This document shows positions 45,411 to 56,984 of a stretch of 64,000 nucleotides of DNA, piece after piece. The position numbers and the translations under genes are program-made. The notes under the pieces are model-generated. The model saw only the letters and a list, made by a program, of their open reading frames with translations, did no database searches and was not told where the DNA came from. Numbering within the stretch: the stretch's first letter is position 1; the number at the start of each line of letters is the position of its first letter. The DNA is from Ampullaceana balthica (lineage: Eukaryota; Mollusca; Gastropoda; Lymnaeidae), in assembly GCA_944989445.1 (NCBI GenBank), contig CALYLW010000566.1, forward strand, positions 322,501-386,500, given 5' to 3'.

Positions 45411-45725
45411 GGCGTGTTCATGCACGATCAAATACAATTCTATGACCAGATTAGGAGCAATGGCTTCAGACAAAGTTTAAAAAAACTAAAGATCTCTTTG
45501 GATAATGGCGAGCCGAGGAGTTAGGCAGGGAGTGTAAAATGGAGAGAATTAAATCGGAATAAAAAAATACTCAATCAATGTCAAGGCCACTTGTTTAGAA
45601 ACACGGGAAAGAAGACATTGACAATTTGACTGACGATAGATGGTTATGTCATCACTCGTGTGATTGAATTCTACTAGTCTTAACACGAATGAACAGGTTT
45701 TTATGCTAGGTAATTCAAGATATAT

Positions 45726-45954
45726 GTAGCTCATGTTGTAGCTCATGTTGTAGCTCATGTTGTAGCTCATGTTGTAGCTCATGTTGTAGCTCATGTTGTA
45801 GCTCATGTTGTAGCTCATGTTGTAGCTCATGTTGTAGCTCATGTTGTAGCTCATGTTGTAGCTCATGTTGTAGCTCATGTTGTAGCTCATGTTGTAGCTC
45901 ATGTTGTAGCTCATGTTGTAGCTCATGTTGTAGCTCATGTTGTAGCTCATGTTG
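45726..45954. repeat. 12-bp minisatellite, 19 perfect units
   Basis: (TAGCTCATGTTG)n without visible variation. The unit contains the palindrome GAGCTA/TAGCTC only in part. Minus-strand frames read (MSYN)n and (ELQH)n and are artefacts. Confidence 0.97.
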
Positions 45955-46199
45955 TACCCGGATCCTTCGAGCTGTGCCGCCGCTGTTCAGGCTGTCGAAC
46001 ACCGTTGTCTTGTTGTAAAATCATGGATGCCATCAAACAGACTGGGGTTTAACGATTATAAGACAAAATAATATATTTGCGGCTGTGACGGCAATCTTTG
46101 GAAAGCGGCCATAGCATCGACGAATGTTAACACCTCTGACATCACCTTGTCCAGCACCATCCGTGACCTCGACCTCTACACCGGCCGACAATACGCCCC

Positions 46200-46470
46200 A
46201 GTATTATTTCGGTGGCCAGGGTTTATCTGTTGCTTCCTCGGCTTAATAAGAAAACAGCGAATGCCATGGCAGTGTCCTTATATCAATTGAGACAAGACTA
46301 CTGCAACAGACTACATAAAAAAACCAACTGCAGAGACACCAGAAAGCACAAAAAACAGCAGCGCGCATGGCCTAGCGGATGAGGAAGTCAGACCACGTCA
46401 AAACATTGGCTTCTTTTTGGGTAGCTGAGCGGATAGATGACAGAATTATGTCACTGATTTAGCATAGAGG
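46200..46470 (+). pseudogene. LINE (CR1-like) reverse transcriptase fragment
   Basis: Frame-shifted plus-strand pieces: RLNKKTANAMAVSL with RQDYCNRL, then QLQRHQKAQKTAAR, then SDHVKTLAS. The order (A)-x-S-L-x-x-S-R-x-D-Y-C-N-x-L ... L-Q-x-x-Q-x-x-A-A-R ... D-H-V is the thumb/connection end of CR1/Jockey-type RTs. Several indels; inactive. Confidence 0.6.
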
Positions 46471-46727
46471 GATCAGCGAAGCAGCATTTTGAAATATTAA
46501 CTTTAAAACATGTCACGCTAAAGAGTTCTTCTTCACAATCTCTTCTCAAAGTTTACGGTGTGTATGGACACTTGAGGAATTCTCTTGGTGCATGCGCGCT
46601 TCTTTGAACCGGCTGAACTAGAATTATGGAAAAGTCTTTCGACATTGCTGATAATAAATACAAATTTAAGAAAAAATTGACGAATTTTTAATTGAGAAAG
46701 ATTTTGAACACCCGAGTGCATCATACA

Positions 46728-47040
46728 GATGGGTGCCTTGTTATATCATGATAGTTGTATCTATATTATACAGATGGGTGCCTTGTTATATCATGATAGT
46801 TGTATCTATATTATACAGATGGGTGCCTTGTTATATCATGATAGTTGTATCTATATAATACAGATGTTATATCATGATAGTTGTATCTATATTATACAGA
46901 TGGGTGCCTTGTTATATCATGATAGTTGTATCTATATTATACCGATGTTATATCATGATAGTTGTATCTATATTATACAGACGGCCGCCTTGTTAAATCA
47001 TGAGAGTTATAACTACTTTAATACTGGTGGATAATTCATC
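46728..47040 (+). repeat. 45-bp minisatellite, about 6 units, with two short 30-bp units
   Basis: Unit contains CAGATGGGTGCCTTGTTATA, TCATGATAGTTGTATCTATA and TTATA. Two units lack the GGTGCCTTG segment. The last, diverged unit and its right flank (GTTATAACTACTTTAATACT, GGTGGATAATTCATCGTGAT) recur at 48068-48210. Confidence 0.92.
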
Positions 47041-48067
47041 GTGATGAGCGTGCTTGACTAGTCCGGGCAGTTAGCGTTGTAGAAGAAAGACAACATCACT
47101 ATAGGGCATAGGGTGTATACCTATACACTGAGAGGTAAAGGTCATATAAGTCGTGTTAGTGCAACATAATTATTGCTTCCATTAACTAAATTGTAATGAC
47201 CGTATAATTTATCCGAAGCTAAAATAATTATGTTAAGAGATATTAAGGGGCTCCCAATCAAATGAGAAACGAATCTAATAATAAAATACTTTACGGCGAG
47301 TATAAGAGTTACAATAATCTTCTATTTATAAACGGCCCAAATTATGTAAGTTTAATGATTTGTCATGAAGAATTTTTTTTTAAAAAGAAGTTCAGGGATT
47401 TCGTCTGATCTGGGCATCTGCTTTTAGTAACCTTACTAATCAACAAACAATTATAATTTTTTCGTGACAAATAAAAGTAAGCATCTTACATTTACTTAGG
47501 AATGTTTCACCATATCAGTTTACTAATTGTCTACACTTGATGTGTTCCATCTCAGCCCCTCCACAATAATTAGCTGCTGTTTAACAAGAGTTGATATTTA
47601 ACACATCATCACAAAGTTTACACCATTACAATATCTATAGAACATTCAACAAATCTTAAGTCAATTTAAATCTCAATTTGAAGGAGAGAAGATAGACTTG
47701 AGGATGTCGCGTTGTTTGTACAACAAGGGAACCCCTGATCTTTCTATGGATTTTATGAACTTGCTTTTTTTTTCTTTTTTTTTAAACGTCAAGGCGAGCT
47801 AAAGCAAGAGATTAGGATGGGATAAGTTTATCCATTATAAGGCTGTAGGATAATTGTATCCATTATACGGCTGGAGGATAAGTTTAGCCACGAAAAACAA
47901 ACCTCATTTTGGCACACGTTGAATGGAGAAGTGGGCGGGTGGGAAAAAAAGGGTGGGGGGGAGGGTTCTAAATCGTCGAGGCGTAAATAAGAGATTGTCA
48001 GAGAGTACATGAAACATAGTAGGCAAATCACATGTCGGAATTGTACAGGCGGATAATGTCTTGTTAT
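47041..48067. other. No gene seen
   Basis: AT-rich, with a G-rich tract near 47955. 47815-47885 has two short TTTATCCATTATAAGGCTG-type copies. Confidence 0.45.
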
Positions 48068-48210
48068 ATATAATGATAGTTGTATCTATATTATACAGAT
48101 GGGCGCCATGTGATATCATGATAGTTGTATCTATATTATACAGACGGGCGCCTCGTTAAATCGTGATAGTTATAACTACTTTAATACTGGTGGATAATTC
48201 ATCGTGATAA
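48068..48210 (+). repeat. Displaced copy of the 45-bp repeat and its right flank
   Basis: About 140 bp matching 46900-47040 (ATGATAGTTGTATCTATATT, GTTATAACTACTTTAATACT, TGGATAATTCATCGTGAT). The separation is about 1.17 kb, so an original duplication, not only tandem slippage, is indicated. Confidence 0.85.
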
Positions 48211-49095
48211 CATAATAGTTCTATTCATTTTTATTTTGATCTATGATGTCTTGTAACAACATATTAGCTGTATGTATATATGTTGTTTTCTTAGTTTGAT
48301 TATCATAATAAACGAACGAGACAAATTCGTCATTCTCGACATTAGATTTATTTGTGTATTTTATTTCTGCTAGACATGTAATAGATTGTTACTTGTTTTT
48401 GCTCCAGATATTTGACAGACTGTTACAAATTATTTGATCAAGAGATTTGACAGATTGCCACAAGTTATTTGATAAATATTCAAGCTCTTTTTTTGTATTG
48501 AAACACGAGAAGATGCCTAGAACGCATTACGGCTGTCTAATTATAATTTGTCTGAATGAAGAAGAGAACAACCGCTCTTTGTTCGTATATGTGCTAGGAA
48601 CTAACTGCTGCGTCTTCGTCGCCGTCTTTAACTATTAAGAGTTTATTTTATCGAGTTCAGTAAAGAAGACGATTTGCTGATACTGATAGACAGGAGAAAT
48701 TCATAAATACGTCCCGAAGCCCTTATTGAAAGAATCCTATTTAAAATTTAAACCGAAATATTTATTTTTTTATGAAATCAACAGTGCAAAATGAAACAAA
48801 CTGAAAAGCTGAAGCCAAATAGATAAATGGACATGCCAGATAATCACTGGCTGAGTCTATAACTTTAGATGTCAATCAATTTCCTGCTCTAATTGTACAA
48901 GGAAAATGTCTTCCCTAAACGTTTCTCATCAGCGATCGGCGCACCCATTAATGAGGATTCAAAACGGAATTAATGTAATCAAGAAAATTTATAAGAATAT
49001 AACTCTATTTATCATTATTGATATTTAAAGTCTAGAAATAAAAACTGGAGCGATTTGGTTTGGTAACCAACTATTCATGTACATTGTCCACATAC
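48211..49095. other. No gene seen; possible intron
   Basis: AT-rich; would be intron if the exon at 49.1 kb belongs to a minus-strand gene. Confidence 0.4.
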
Positions 49096-49265
49096 TTGAA
49101 AGTATGCGGGTGTATTATTTATGCGCCCGTTGACCACTGGATGGCACTCGCCATCTTTAAGGACACCAGACGTGAGAATCACTCTTTGGATCACGGCTTG
49201 GCAACGCCGCTGTTCATTCCTACCATTGACGTCACGCCAGTCGTAGTCGTAAACATCACGGGTAT
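49096..49265 (-). CDS. Candidate internal protein-coding exon, unidentified gene
   Basis: On the minus strand an acceptor (TTTGTTGTCATCTAG) precedes 49265, and a strong donor (CAA|GTATGT) follows 49096. The exon is 170 bp: two bases of a split codon plus 56 whole codons, all open. The peptide reads RDVYDYDWRDVNGRNEQRR, CQAVIQRVILTSGVLKDGEC, then HPVVNGRINNTPAYFQ. Composition is balanced, not repeat-like, and GC content is clearly higher than the flanks. Two cysteines are 19 residues apart. I do not recognise the family. No neighbouring exons were found in the window, so the rest may lie in large introns away. Confidence 0.5.
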
Positions 49266-50506
49266 CTAGATGACAACAAATATTCAATCATGTCTTTCAG
49301 TTCCATATATGGCTCCCCTGAACTAACTACCTCCAACTCAACCCCCCCCCCACGCCCCGCCCTCAATGTTCTTGACGATATCAGACCCCCCCCCCGCCGG
49401 GACAGGTAAAGCCATTTCCAACCCATAAACATGATCCAGTCTTCCACTGTGGATTGTCCTACATGTTGATGGATGTTCCTGACTCGGTGCTCATTAGCCG
49501 GGCTAATGGACCAAGCACAAAAAAAGTCAAACTTTCGGTTAAGACGTTCTTTAACGTTTGTATAATGGTCAAAAATCTGTCGAAAAACAAATAAAACTCC
49601 GTTTGTCTTGGTCTTCTTGCAATTATAATATTTCCTCACCCCCTCTCCAACACTCACACACATACACACAGACACACACACACACTCACTCACTCTCTCT
49701 TTCTCACTCAAGGGTTACTAATAACCAAGTGTGAGAACCTTTGGTGAAAGAACAGTATATCGAATCAGTAGGTTGTACAGAAATGGTATGCGATAAAGCT
49801 TTCAAATAGAATCCTAGAAACACAAACGAATTCTGTGATTAAAACATTAAATTAAAGAATTGAAAAATAAATAAGTAAATGTTTCGTCTAATGCCTTCAT
49901 CAGTACAAATAAATGAACACAAGTATTAAAATTAAATTTAAATAATGTGAAACCTGCTATAAAATGGGGGAAAATAATTAAGTATAGATTAAACTATTTC
50001 GATTCCCTTATACAATTACACGGGACCAAACTAAAATATTTCTGAAAATTTCATCTCATAACCTTGTCATGTATACAGAATTTAATAACATGTTTTTAGA
50101 AACCAAAGTTGATTTTTGTGCCTTGTTCAAACAGTATTATATGAAATTTAACAGATAATGACAAGAAGAAAGAAGGTAGCCATATCTTCCTGCTGGTTAA
50201 TGGTATACAAAAATGTGTTTCAAAATGGCGTAGCAATCACAACAAGAATAAATGATGCGTTGAAATGAACGTTTACTTGAAATGATAATATTTTTTTAAA
50301 TTATTGCCGATAAGTGTCAAACAATCTATATATTTATTTCACCAAAACGAATATATGCAAATGAGAATGACGAATATCCCTCGCTGGGGTCGACCGATCA
50401 CTGTTGGCAAGCATAGTGGGATGAAAAGAAGGAGGAAAAAAAAGGTGGGGTGGGGCAACAATTTTTCTTGCGTTAACTTGCGTTTTTCCTTCACAGAATA
50501 ACATGT
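49266..50506. other. No gene seen; microsatellite inside
   Basis: C-rich tracts at 49340-49395 and a CACACA/CTCACTCT microsatellite at 49637-49705. The rest is AT-rich unique sequence. Confidence 0.45.
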
Positions 50507-50541
50507 GATTCGTAGTGTAGTGGTTATCACGTCCGCCTTGT
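50507..50541 (+). pseudogene. 5' half of a tRNA-Val-like sequence
   Basis: GATTCGTAGTGTAGTGGTTA followed by TCACGTCCGCCTT matches the acceptor, D-arm and anticodon 5' side of eukaryotic tRNA-Val, including the A box (TAGTGTAGTGG). The anticodon 3' side and T arm are replaced by unrelated sequence (GTGGAGAGGGC...). A diverged GGTCAAAGCGTTAGGACACG follows. It is either a truncated pseudogene or the head of a tRNA-Val SINE. Confidence 0.65.
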
Positions 50542-50879
50542 GGAGAGGGCATGTGGTCAAAGCGTTAGGACACGAGACTCCGATCGACAGGCAGCAAGAA
50601 AATTCAACAAAAAGTGCCTCAGCGTCATCTCTTTTTCATTGGATTTCCAAAAACGCTGTGCTATTCTTTTGGACATATCTTTAACATACGATTTTGAGGT
50701 AAATTCGAATAAATAATGTTCAACTTTTTAGTTCGTGTAAACAAGTTTTTTTGGAAAAAGTTGTAGCTGTTTTCTGTAAAACTAATTTATATCCCTCTAT
50801 GATATTGTAATACACAGTTTATTGGGTGTAACGAGACAAGGGATCCGCGACCTACTGACAAGGGAAAGATAACTTATTC

Positions 50880-51335
50880 AGAAGAGAATCGTGCTTTTCT
50901 GTCAGGGAACTTTGACTTACTGAAAGGGGAACTGTGACTTACTGGCAAGGGAACTATGACTTACTGACATTGGCAATGTTCCTTCTAAGGTTCGTTGACC
51001 CATGTGCAAAGTAAGAAAACTCGTGTGCAAAGTTGCTAAGATTTCCATTTTTTGTGCAATATTTAACAAAATTATCTGCGCGGTAATTCTCAACTGCTGC
51101 GCGATGTCGATCAGATATTTGCGCGGCCGCGCAGTTTTAAGGGAACATTGGACATGAGAAATATGATTTTCCTGACAAGGGAACTATGACTTACTTTCAG
51201 GGGAACTTTCGCTTACTGACAGGGGAACATAATTTACTGACAGGGAACCATGAATTACTGACATGGGAACCATGACTTACTGACAGGGGGAAAATGACTT
51301 ACAAGGGAGCCATGACTTACTGACAGGGGAAGGGC
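50880..51335. repeat. Degenerate ~23-bp minisatellite split by a transposon
   Basis: Units of GGGGAACTATGACTTACTGACA type at 50890-50973 and 51151-51335, interrupted by the hAT-like element at 50974-51150. Confidence 0.8.
50974..51150. mobile_element. hAT-like MITE, 177 bp, inside the minisatellite
   Basis: Left end CAATGTTCCTTCTAAGG; right end read inward CAATGTTCCCTTAAAACTGC. GC-rich interior with GCGCGGCCGCGCAG. Flanks GACATTGG and GACATGAG resemble each other but are not identical, so the target duplication is only suggestive. Confidence 0.55.
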
Positions 51336-51950
51336 AATTTTGTTTTTACAAAAAAACTTTAGTGTCATCTAGCGACACGATTCTGGCTGTGATATCTAAT
51401 TAAATTGTTATCTTTACTAGAATTTGACTTAAGGCTCTATAAGAAGTCATGATTTAGCAAGGAAGATAAGCCGATTAAAAATACTATGACTTTAATATAG
51501 ATGATTCTGACCACGTGACTGAATTAACACCAATCCAATCAGGCGAAAGGCGCGGAACCGGTCTCTTGTGTATTAACGCATTTTTTATTTTATTTTTATT
51601 TTTTTATTTTTTTTTGTGTATCGTGCTTTCAATTACATTGTTTTCTTTTCAGTAAGTTAAATTCATATCTTTTTGCGCTTTGATTTTTCTACATGCCCTT
51701 TAAAGGTAACAATAATTTAACAATTTATTACGTCTTTAAAAACGATATAAATGGTAGATCTCGCTTGAATGCACGAGGCAGAAACTTGATCAGTCACGGG
51801 CCAAATAATAAACACTTCCATGATGTGATTTAAGCTTGGACATGTCAACATCGACTAATTTTAGGTAATTTATTGAATAGAAAGTAGAAGAGCTAGAAGA
51901 ACAAGAACAACGCCCCCCCCCTCCCCCCCGAACCACGTACATAAATTATG
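51336..51950. other. No gene seen
   Basis: T-rich tracts (51580-51620) and unique sequence. Confidence 0.45.
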
Positions 51951-52649
51951 GGAGTATGCAGTGGCGTCACTGGGGGGCGAGGGGGGTGGGCCGCCCCGGG
52001 TGACACCCATAAGGGGGGTGACACCCGAGCCTAAAATTTTACTGTGTACGATTTTATGTCAGAAAAAAAATGAAGACACATTTTTTTCATCTAGAAAGAA
52101 ATTAAGAAATACAAAGTAATACGATTAAACGCGAAAACTGTTTATTAAAAAAATATCAGTTAACTTGCAATAATAAAACAGTTCCAACCCACGAACAACA
52201 TTAAAACAAATTAGGGAAAAAAAAGAAAATAAACGTAGCAGCTGAGAGATCTTTAAAAAAGGCTGGACATGAAAGGGGGGGTGTCTTATGTTTTAAAAGA
52301 TATAAAGCTATTTGGGCTTTGACACACCGACACCATGGACGAGTCCCACCTCACGACTCCCCCCCCACCACAGTGGGGTGTGGGGGGATAAGATTTTTAT
52401 TCCCCCCCCCCACAAACAAAAATAAATAAATCAAAAGATGGGTTTTCTTTGTTGATGTTTTTTTTAGAAAATTATGAATTCAATGTCTTTGAGTTAATAT
52501 TTTGTTTTATATATATTTATTAAAGTCGTGATATGCATGTTTGAATACAGTTAGTCCCCCAGTTACGACGGTCCCGTCCCGACTTACGCTGTTTCATGGT
52601 TACGAACGCTCCCCCATAAAGAATAATATTACGCGTTATTCCGTATTTT

Positions 52650-53155
52650 TAAATCCTTTATATTAACTCGTGGTGTCTGCGGCGGACCTTGCTTGCTTGC
52701 TTGCTTGCTTGCTTGTCGCCAAAACTTTTGATCGATTTTAAACCCACTTGCTCGCAAGATAGCGAGCTGAAATTTTGCAGGCAGTTTCGTACCGATGATA
52801 AAAACAATGTATCAAAATTTCAGATCGATCGCATGTACCGTAATTAAATTATTGATTTTTTAGATTATTTTTTTTATTCCTATGTATCATGCTATTTTTT
52901 GAGATAGAGCGTCGCGGTGCGTATTATATTGAACAACCTTTCTGTCGCGCAATAAGGTGCGTATTTTATTGACAGCTCTTTTTATAAACATATTCCTGAT
53001 CGGTGCGTATTATATTAAACATGTTTTACGACACAACTTCAATTTTGTATTTCTGGATGGTCTGGCGCTGCGTATTATAATGAACATTCTTTTAGTTACT
53101 TCTCGTACATAAAGGATTTATAGTCAAAAACTTGGTTTTTTACGGGTTTTTCTTA
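52650..53155. mobile_element. ~0.5-kb repeat, copy 1 (inverted TAAATCCTTTAT ends)
   Basis: Starts TAAATCCTTTATATTAACTC; ACATAAAGGATTTATAG at 53108-53122 is the inverted counterpart. Also found at 57506-57995 with high similarity (GGTGCGTATTATATTGAAC, TCAAAATTTCAG, AACATTCTTTTAGTTAC). Both copies lie inside hAT elements. A (CTTG)n microsatellite expanded in this copy only (52692-52715). Confidence 0.75.
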
Positions 53156-53269
53156 TTAAATTGTTTTTTTAAAAACTTTTTTGTCTTCATGGGTAACGAA
53201 TTGTTATCTCTAGTTGAAATAAAAAAATTATTTTAAAATATGTAATATTATTATTATTATTATTTGAAC

Positions 53270-54620
53270 CTACAACTTTCGTTTGCGAATTTTTCTCATG
53301 GTGAAGTTATCAATCAAGTCAGTAAAGCTAGGAAAGCTTACAAGTAAGTTCCTTTTCAATGCTCATTAGAGAGAGCATATTCAGTCTTTGTTGTCCCATG
53401 CAAATTCTAACTTATTTTATATTCTTTTGAACTTTTAAAATGATTGCTCTCAGTTGCAGTTTGATGTCATCATTGAGAGATAGATAAGAAGCGCGATGTG
53501 TACATTTGTAAAGAGCTGTGTGAAATTTAGCTCATTCAAAAGCAGCAAAATGTTTAGCTCTGTGCACGTGTTTTGAGTTTGGCATTGGGGTACTTCCTTT
53601 TCCTTCCCCGAGCCCTGGACAATAACTTTTTAAAAGAGTTTTGAAAATTGGACTAATTCTGAAGGTAAACAGTCTTCGAAATCACTTGAATATTCTTCCA
53701 TTATCTTGGCTGCTGCCCATCGGATGGCGAAATTGCTGAGCTCAGATAGGTTTGTAAGAAAGCCAAATTTCTCATGGATGTCTTTATATTGGCCTAACCG
53801 ATGTTGTAGGGCTCAAGAAAGTGTGTCAATGATTACCAGAAATACCTCAACCTTGAAACTTTTGTCTCGGAGAGAATACTGTTTTGGTGATGTCCCTTTA
53901 TCAAACTGACGCCTTTTTTTCTTCTCTTTTTTTGTTGATAGCATTGAAAATTGTTCATACTATTTTTACCACGGACTTGTCCTTTCCTTTGTCTTCATAG
54001 GAATAAAATTAAGAATGCTGCCTTTTAACAAACTCAATGAGAGTCTTCCTTTCTAAAATTGTTTCCCAAATTTCAAGTAAAATAGCAACTTCCAGTTGTT
54101 CAAGTTCCTTTAGAAATCCTTCTGCTTCAAGTAGACAGTCACGTGGCTTATTTTCGTTTGTTGCGAATTCTTCCAGTGCTGCGATATTCGCATGGTATAA
54201 GTTATTAACAGACCTTACAGCATCATGTCAGGCTGAACATCTTGTGTCAGACAAGGCTTTGTTAGCATGTATCAATTTCATGTGTTTTTAAAGTACCTGT
54301 CAACGATGAGTAGATGCAACAAGCCGGGTATAAAGATTTTGCAGAAGACAAAAAATCTGACTGCATCAGGACAACCTGCTGCACTTTTCCCAACCAAATT
54401 AAGGGAATGAGCTGTGCACGCCACATAAAGAGCAACACTGCACTTCTCACGAAAAATAGCCTAGTTTCCGTTATACTTCCTACTCATATTTGCAGAATTG
54501 CCGTATGAATGTCCAAGGCATTTTCAGGAATTCATACAAGCATTTGCCTGCATCTTTATTATACACTATAATAAGTTTTAAGTACCTTTTATTGGTGGCC
54601 CCTGGCTTTAGCCCGTTCAG
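53270..54620 (-). pseudogene. ZMYM1-type hAT transposase, degraded
   Basis: In the minus direction recognisable blocks appear in order: LGHSYGNSANMSRKYNG (RGQxYDxxxNM motif), VACTAHSLNLVGKSAAGCP (the C-x-x-H-x-L-N-L region), LSDTRCS (the conserved S-x-T-R-W-S), a helix ALEEFATNENKPRDCLLEAE, LEIWETILER, then LLIYLSLNDDIKL and LNMLSLMSIEKEL (the C-terminal dimerisation region). Several stops and frameshifts, and a W-to-C change after S-x-T-R, make it inactive. The acidic catalytic residues cannot be assigned with confidence. N-terminal zinc-finger parts are not seen; the nested MITE at 54.66 kb sits where the upstream part should be. Confidence 0.78.
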
Positions 54621-54660
54621 CACCCCCCTTTTAATCCGTAATAGGGTGTTGGGGTCAAGC

Positions 54661-55023
54661 ATCGGTGACGATGTGTGACGAGGGGGTGTGTTTTAAAAAA
54701 TGTGACATCACATCAAAAACGCACAACTTTAAATAAAAATTCCACTTAAATATTTGATTGTTTACCGTTTATTTAATGACGTTTTCAATGGCTTCACGCG
54801 TGTTACGACATTAGAGTGCAGACTTGCACTAAATACATATTTAAATGAAACAAAAATTTGCAACATGCTAATTTTTATTTAGAAAATATGGCTTGGGGGG
54901 GGGGATTTTTTTCAAAGCTTTGTGACGTCATATCGTGAAAAGGGGGTGGGGGTATAAGTATGAAGCTGGGGGATGGCGGGGTAAAAATCGGCATCCTCCC
55001 GTGACGTCATTTATGGACGGCCA
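54661..55023. mobile_element. Truncated GGCCGTCC MITE nested in the hAT
   Basis: Matches 27130-27880 (GACGATGTGTGACGAG, GGCTTCACGCGTGTTA, AGAAAATATGGCTT, GTGACGTCATTTATGGACGG). The left terminal repeat is missing. Confidence 0.75.
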
Positions 55024-55099
55024 CTTCAGTCGTGAAGGGGTGACACCACGAGCTACCGCCCCGGGTGACACCAACCCTAGTGACGCCTCTGGGAGTATG

Positions 55100-55800
55100 G
55101 GTTTCAAATAATAGGCGTACTTTTGTATTTTTAACTAAATTTGTTTTATTTTAAGGATAATAATTTCACAAAACTCACTATATTATTTAATTGGATAACA
55201 ATTGCTTGGCGAAACTTACCTAAGATTGATAACCGCGTCCTGTACAGAAGGAATTAACCGTACACAAACTCTGAAATATGTACACAATGTATGAAAGACC
55301 GTGATGTTTATCCGCGGCAGCACTTATCTTCTATGACATACATTTGTTATCACTTTCCACAAAACAATAGAATTTCCTTTCACAAACAGTGCTTATTTTC
55401 TATCATATACATCGGTTGTTGCGTATCAGAACAATATTATATCCTGTCATGAACAGCCCTTACCTTCTATTGCATACATTGGTTAACCCGTGTCACATAC
55501 AGTAGTATGTCCTTTCACAAAAAGCGCTTATCTTCTATCACGTTAATTGGTTATCACTAATCACAAACAATAGCTATTTCTTTTCAAGAACAAGTTTTGT
55601 TCCTTAAACCAGCATAAGTAAAAGAAAAAAAAAGAAACGCGTAAGTAGTCACTTATAACGAATGTCACATACGGAAATTAAAAGTTATTGCAAACAGAAA
55701 TTATCTCCAATAAAAAAAATTAGTTATCTCCCATTACAAACAGTAGTTACGTCCCTATTACAAACAGTAGTTACGTCCCATCACAAACAGTAGTTATCCC
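55100..55800. repeat. Old, decayed tandem repeats
   Basis: 55300-55600 shows about four ~75-bp diverged units (CACAAACAGTGCTTATCTTC, TATCATATACATTGGTTATC). 55720-55800 has 22-bp ACAAACAGTAGTTACGTCCC units. Confidence 0.5.
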
Positions 55801-56822
55801 TAGTAAGCATATGGTCCGAATCCTCAATGTCTCCAGTTGTTTTGTTTTTTACCCCCCAAGTCTGCGCGACTCTCAGCCCATGGCGCGTGAACGGCTCGCG
55901 CTAAAACGACAGCGAGGCCGGGCTGTGAGCCGTTGCGCAGACGTCAGGACGATTACCCAGGTATCTCGGATTGAAACGTGCACGTCTTGGCGACTGGAAT
56001 AACTTGACGTTTGTAGACGCCGGGGTTAAAGTGCTAATGATAATTTAAAACTACAAGAGTTCTCGTCAAACCACAGAGATTGAATGTGCTTTATGTTTGT
56101 AAAAGATTAGGGAAGCGGTGGTCGAGTGGCAGCGGAACCCACAAAGCCGTGGCCTGTGAACGCTGCATCACGTGCCAACAGATCATCTGTCATGGTCTGT
56201 GGACGCAATTGTCTTCTGCATAGAAGGAGCGTCTGTATAGATAAGACAAAGATTAGCCTGTAGAGAGATGTTAAAATTTTAACTGTGCTGTCCAGTAAGA
56301 TGTTAAACTCTGGCTGTAGTATCATGGGCTTGGCAAGTCTTGTTCAGTGATATGTATATAAGCTGTCAATGCTTTGATGAAGTATAGTTTGTAACATAAA
56401 CGAATTGAATATAAAAAAATGTTTCGTCATGTCATCTTCGGATCGCCCCGTGTAATCCGGTAATGAATCATTCAATTATTATGGAAATACTTGATTGATT
56501 TTGTGACATCAATCGATGAGTTTGTAGTGGGTCACTTGACAAACTTAAAGATGCGATATTTTAAATATAAAACATGTGATGAGGCAGCTGCACAAAGATA
56601 AACGCGTGAGTCTTCAGTCTTTGAGCTGATGACCTGCATGTTGAATAAAATTAAGTTGTAGTAAACAACGGGTGGTCGGTGTAAATTCATTATTGTTTCT
56701 TTGACACAGACAGATTCAGAGTTGGGAGTAAAAAATGGGAAATTGGGACGGAAAAACTCTGGTATTACATAAATTGCACCGAATGTTGGTTTAATTCATG
56801 AGCACAGAATGTTGGTTTAAGT
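55801..56822. other. No gene seen
   Basis: 55850-56010 is GC-richer, without a supported exon. 56780-56822 starts a 27-bp direct repeat (GAGCACAGAATGTTGGTTTA) that resumes after the hAT at 58030-58075. Confidence 0.45.
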
Positions 56823-56984
56823 CAGGGGTCTCCAAACTACGGCCCGCGGGTCAGATGCGGCCCGCGAGGCCCTCTCATCCGGCCCCTGGAGACATTTTAA
56901 TCTTTAAAAAAAAGATACTATTTTTACCTGTAGTTTACCACAAAACTTCACGAATAACAATAGCGAAAGCAAACACCGCCATTT

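Larger units (their letters stand above)
51951..55099 (-). mobile_element. hAT transposon, 3133 bp, complete ends, perfect 8-bp TSD
   Basis: GGAGTATG at 51951-51958 and 55092-55099 flanks the element. Ends: CAGTGGCGTCACTGGGG and, from the right, CAGAGGCGTCACTAGGG. Subterminal GCCCCGGGTGACACC repeats are present at both sides (about 51994 and 55058). It carries a transposase pseudogene on the minus strand and two nested small elements. The short hAT at 39388-39586 has nearly the same ends. Confidence 0.9.

Noticed and set aside
45549..46002. (MSYN)n and (ELQH)n proteins
   Set aside because: Perfect 12-bp repeat read in two frames; no non-repeat domain.
49256..49711. 151-codon minus-strand ORF
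   Set aside because: Its start is a CA/CT microsatellite translated as Cys/Val/Ser repeats and the rest has no recognised domain. Only the separate exon at 49096-49265 looks coding.
56105..56170. Possible tRNA (GGTGGTCGAGTGGCAGC)
   Set aside because: Only an A-box-like segment; no B box or cloverleaf could be built.
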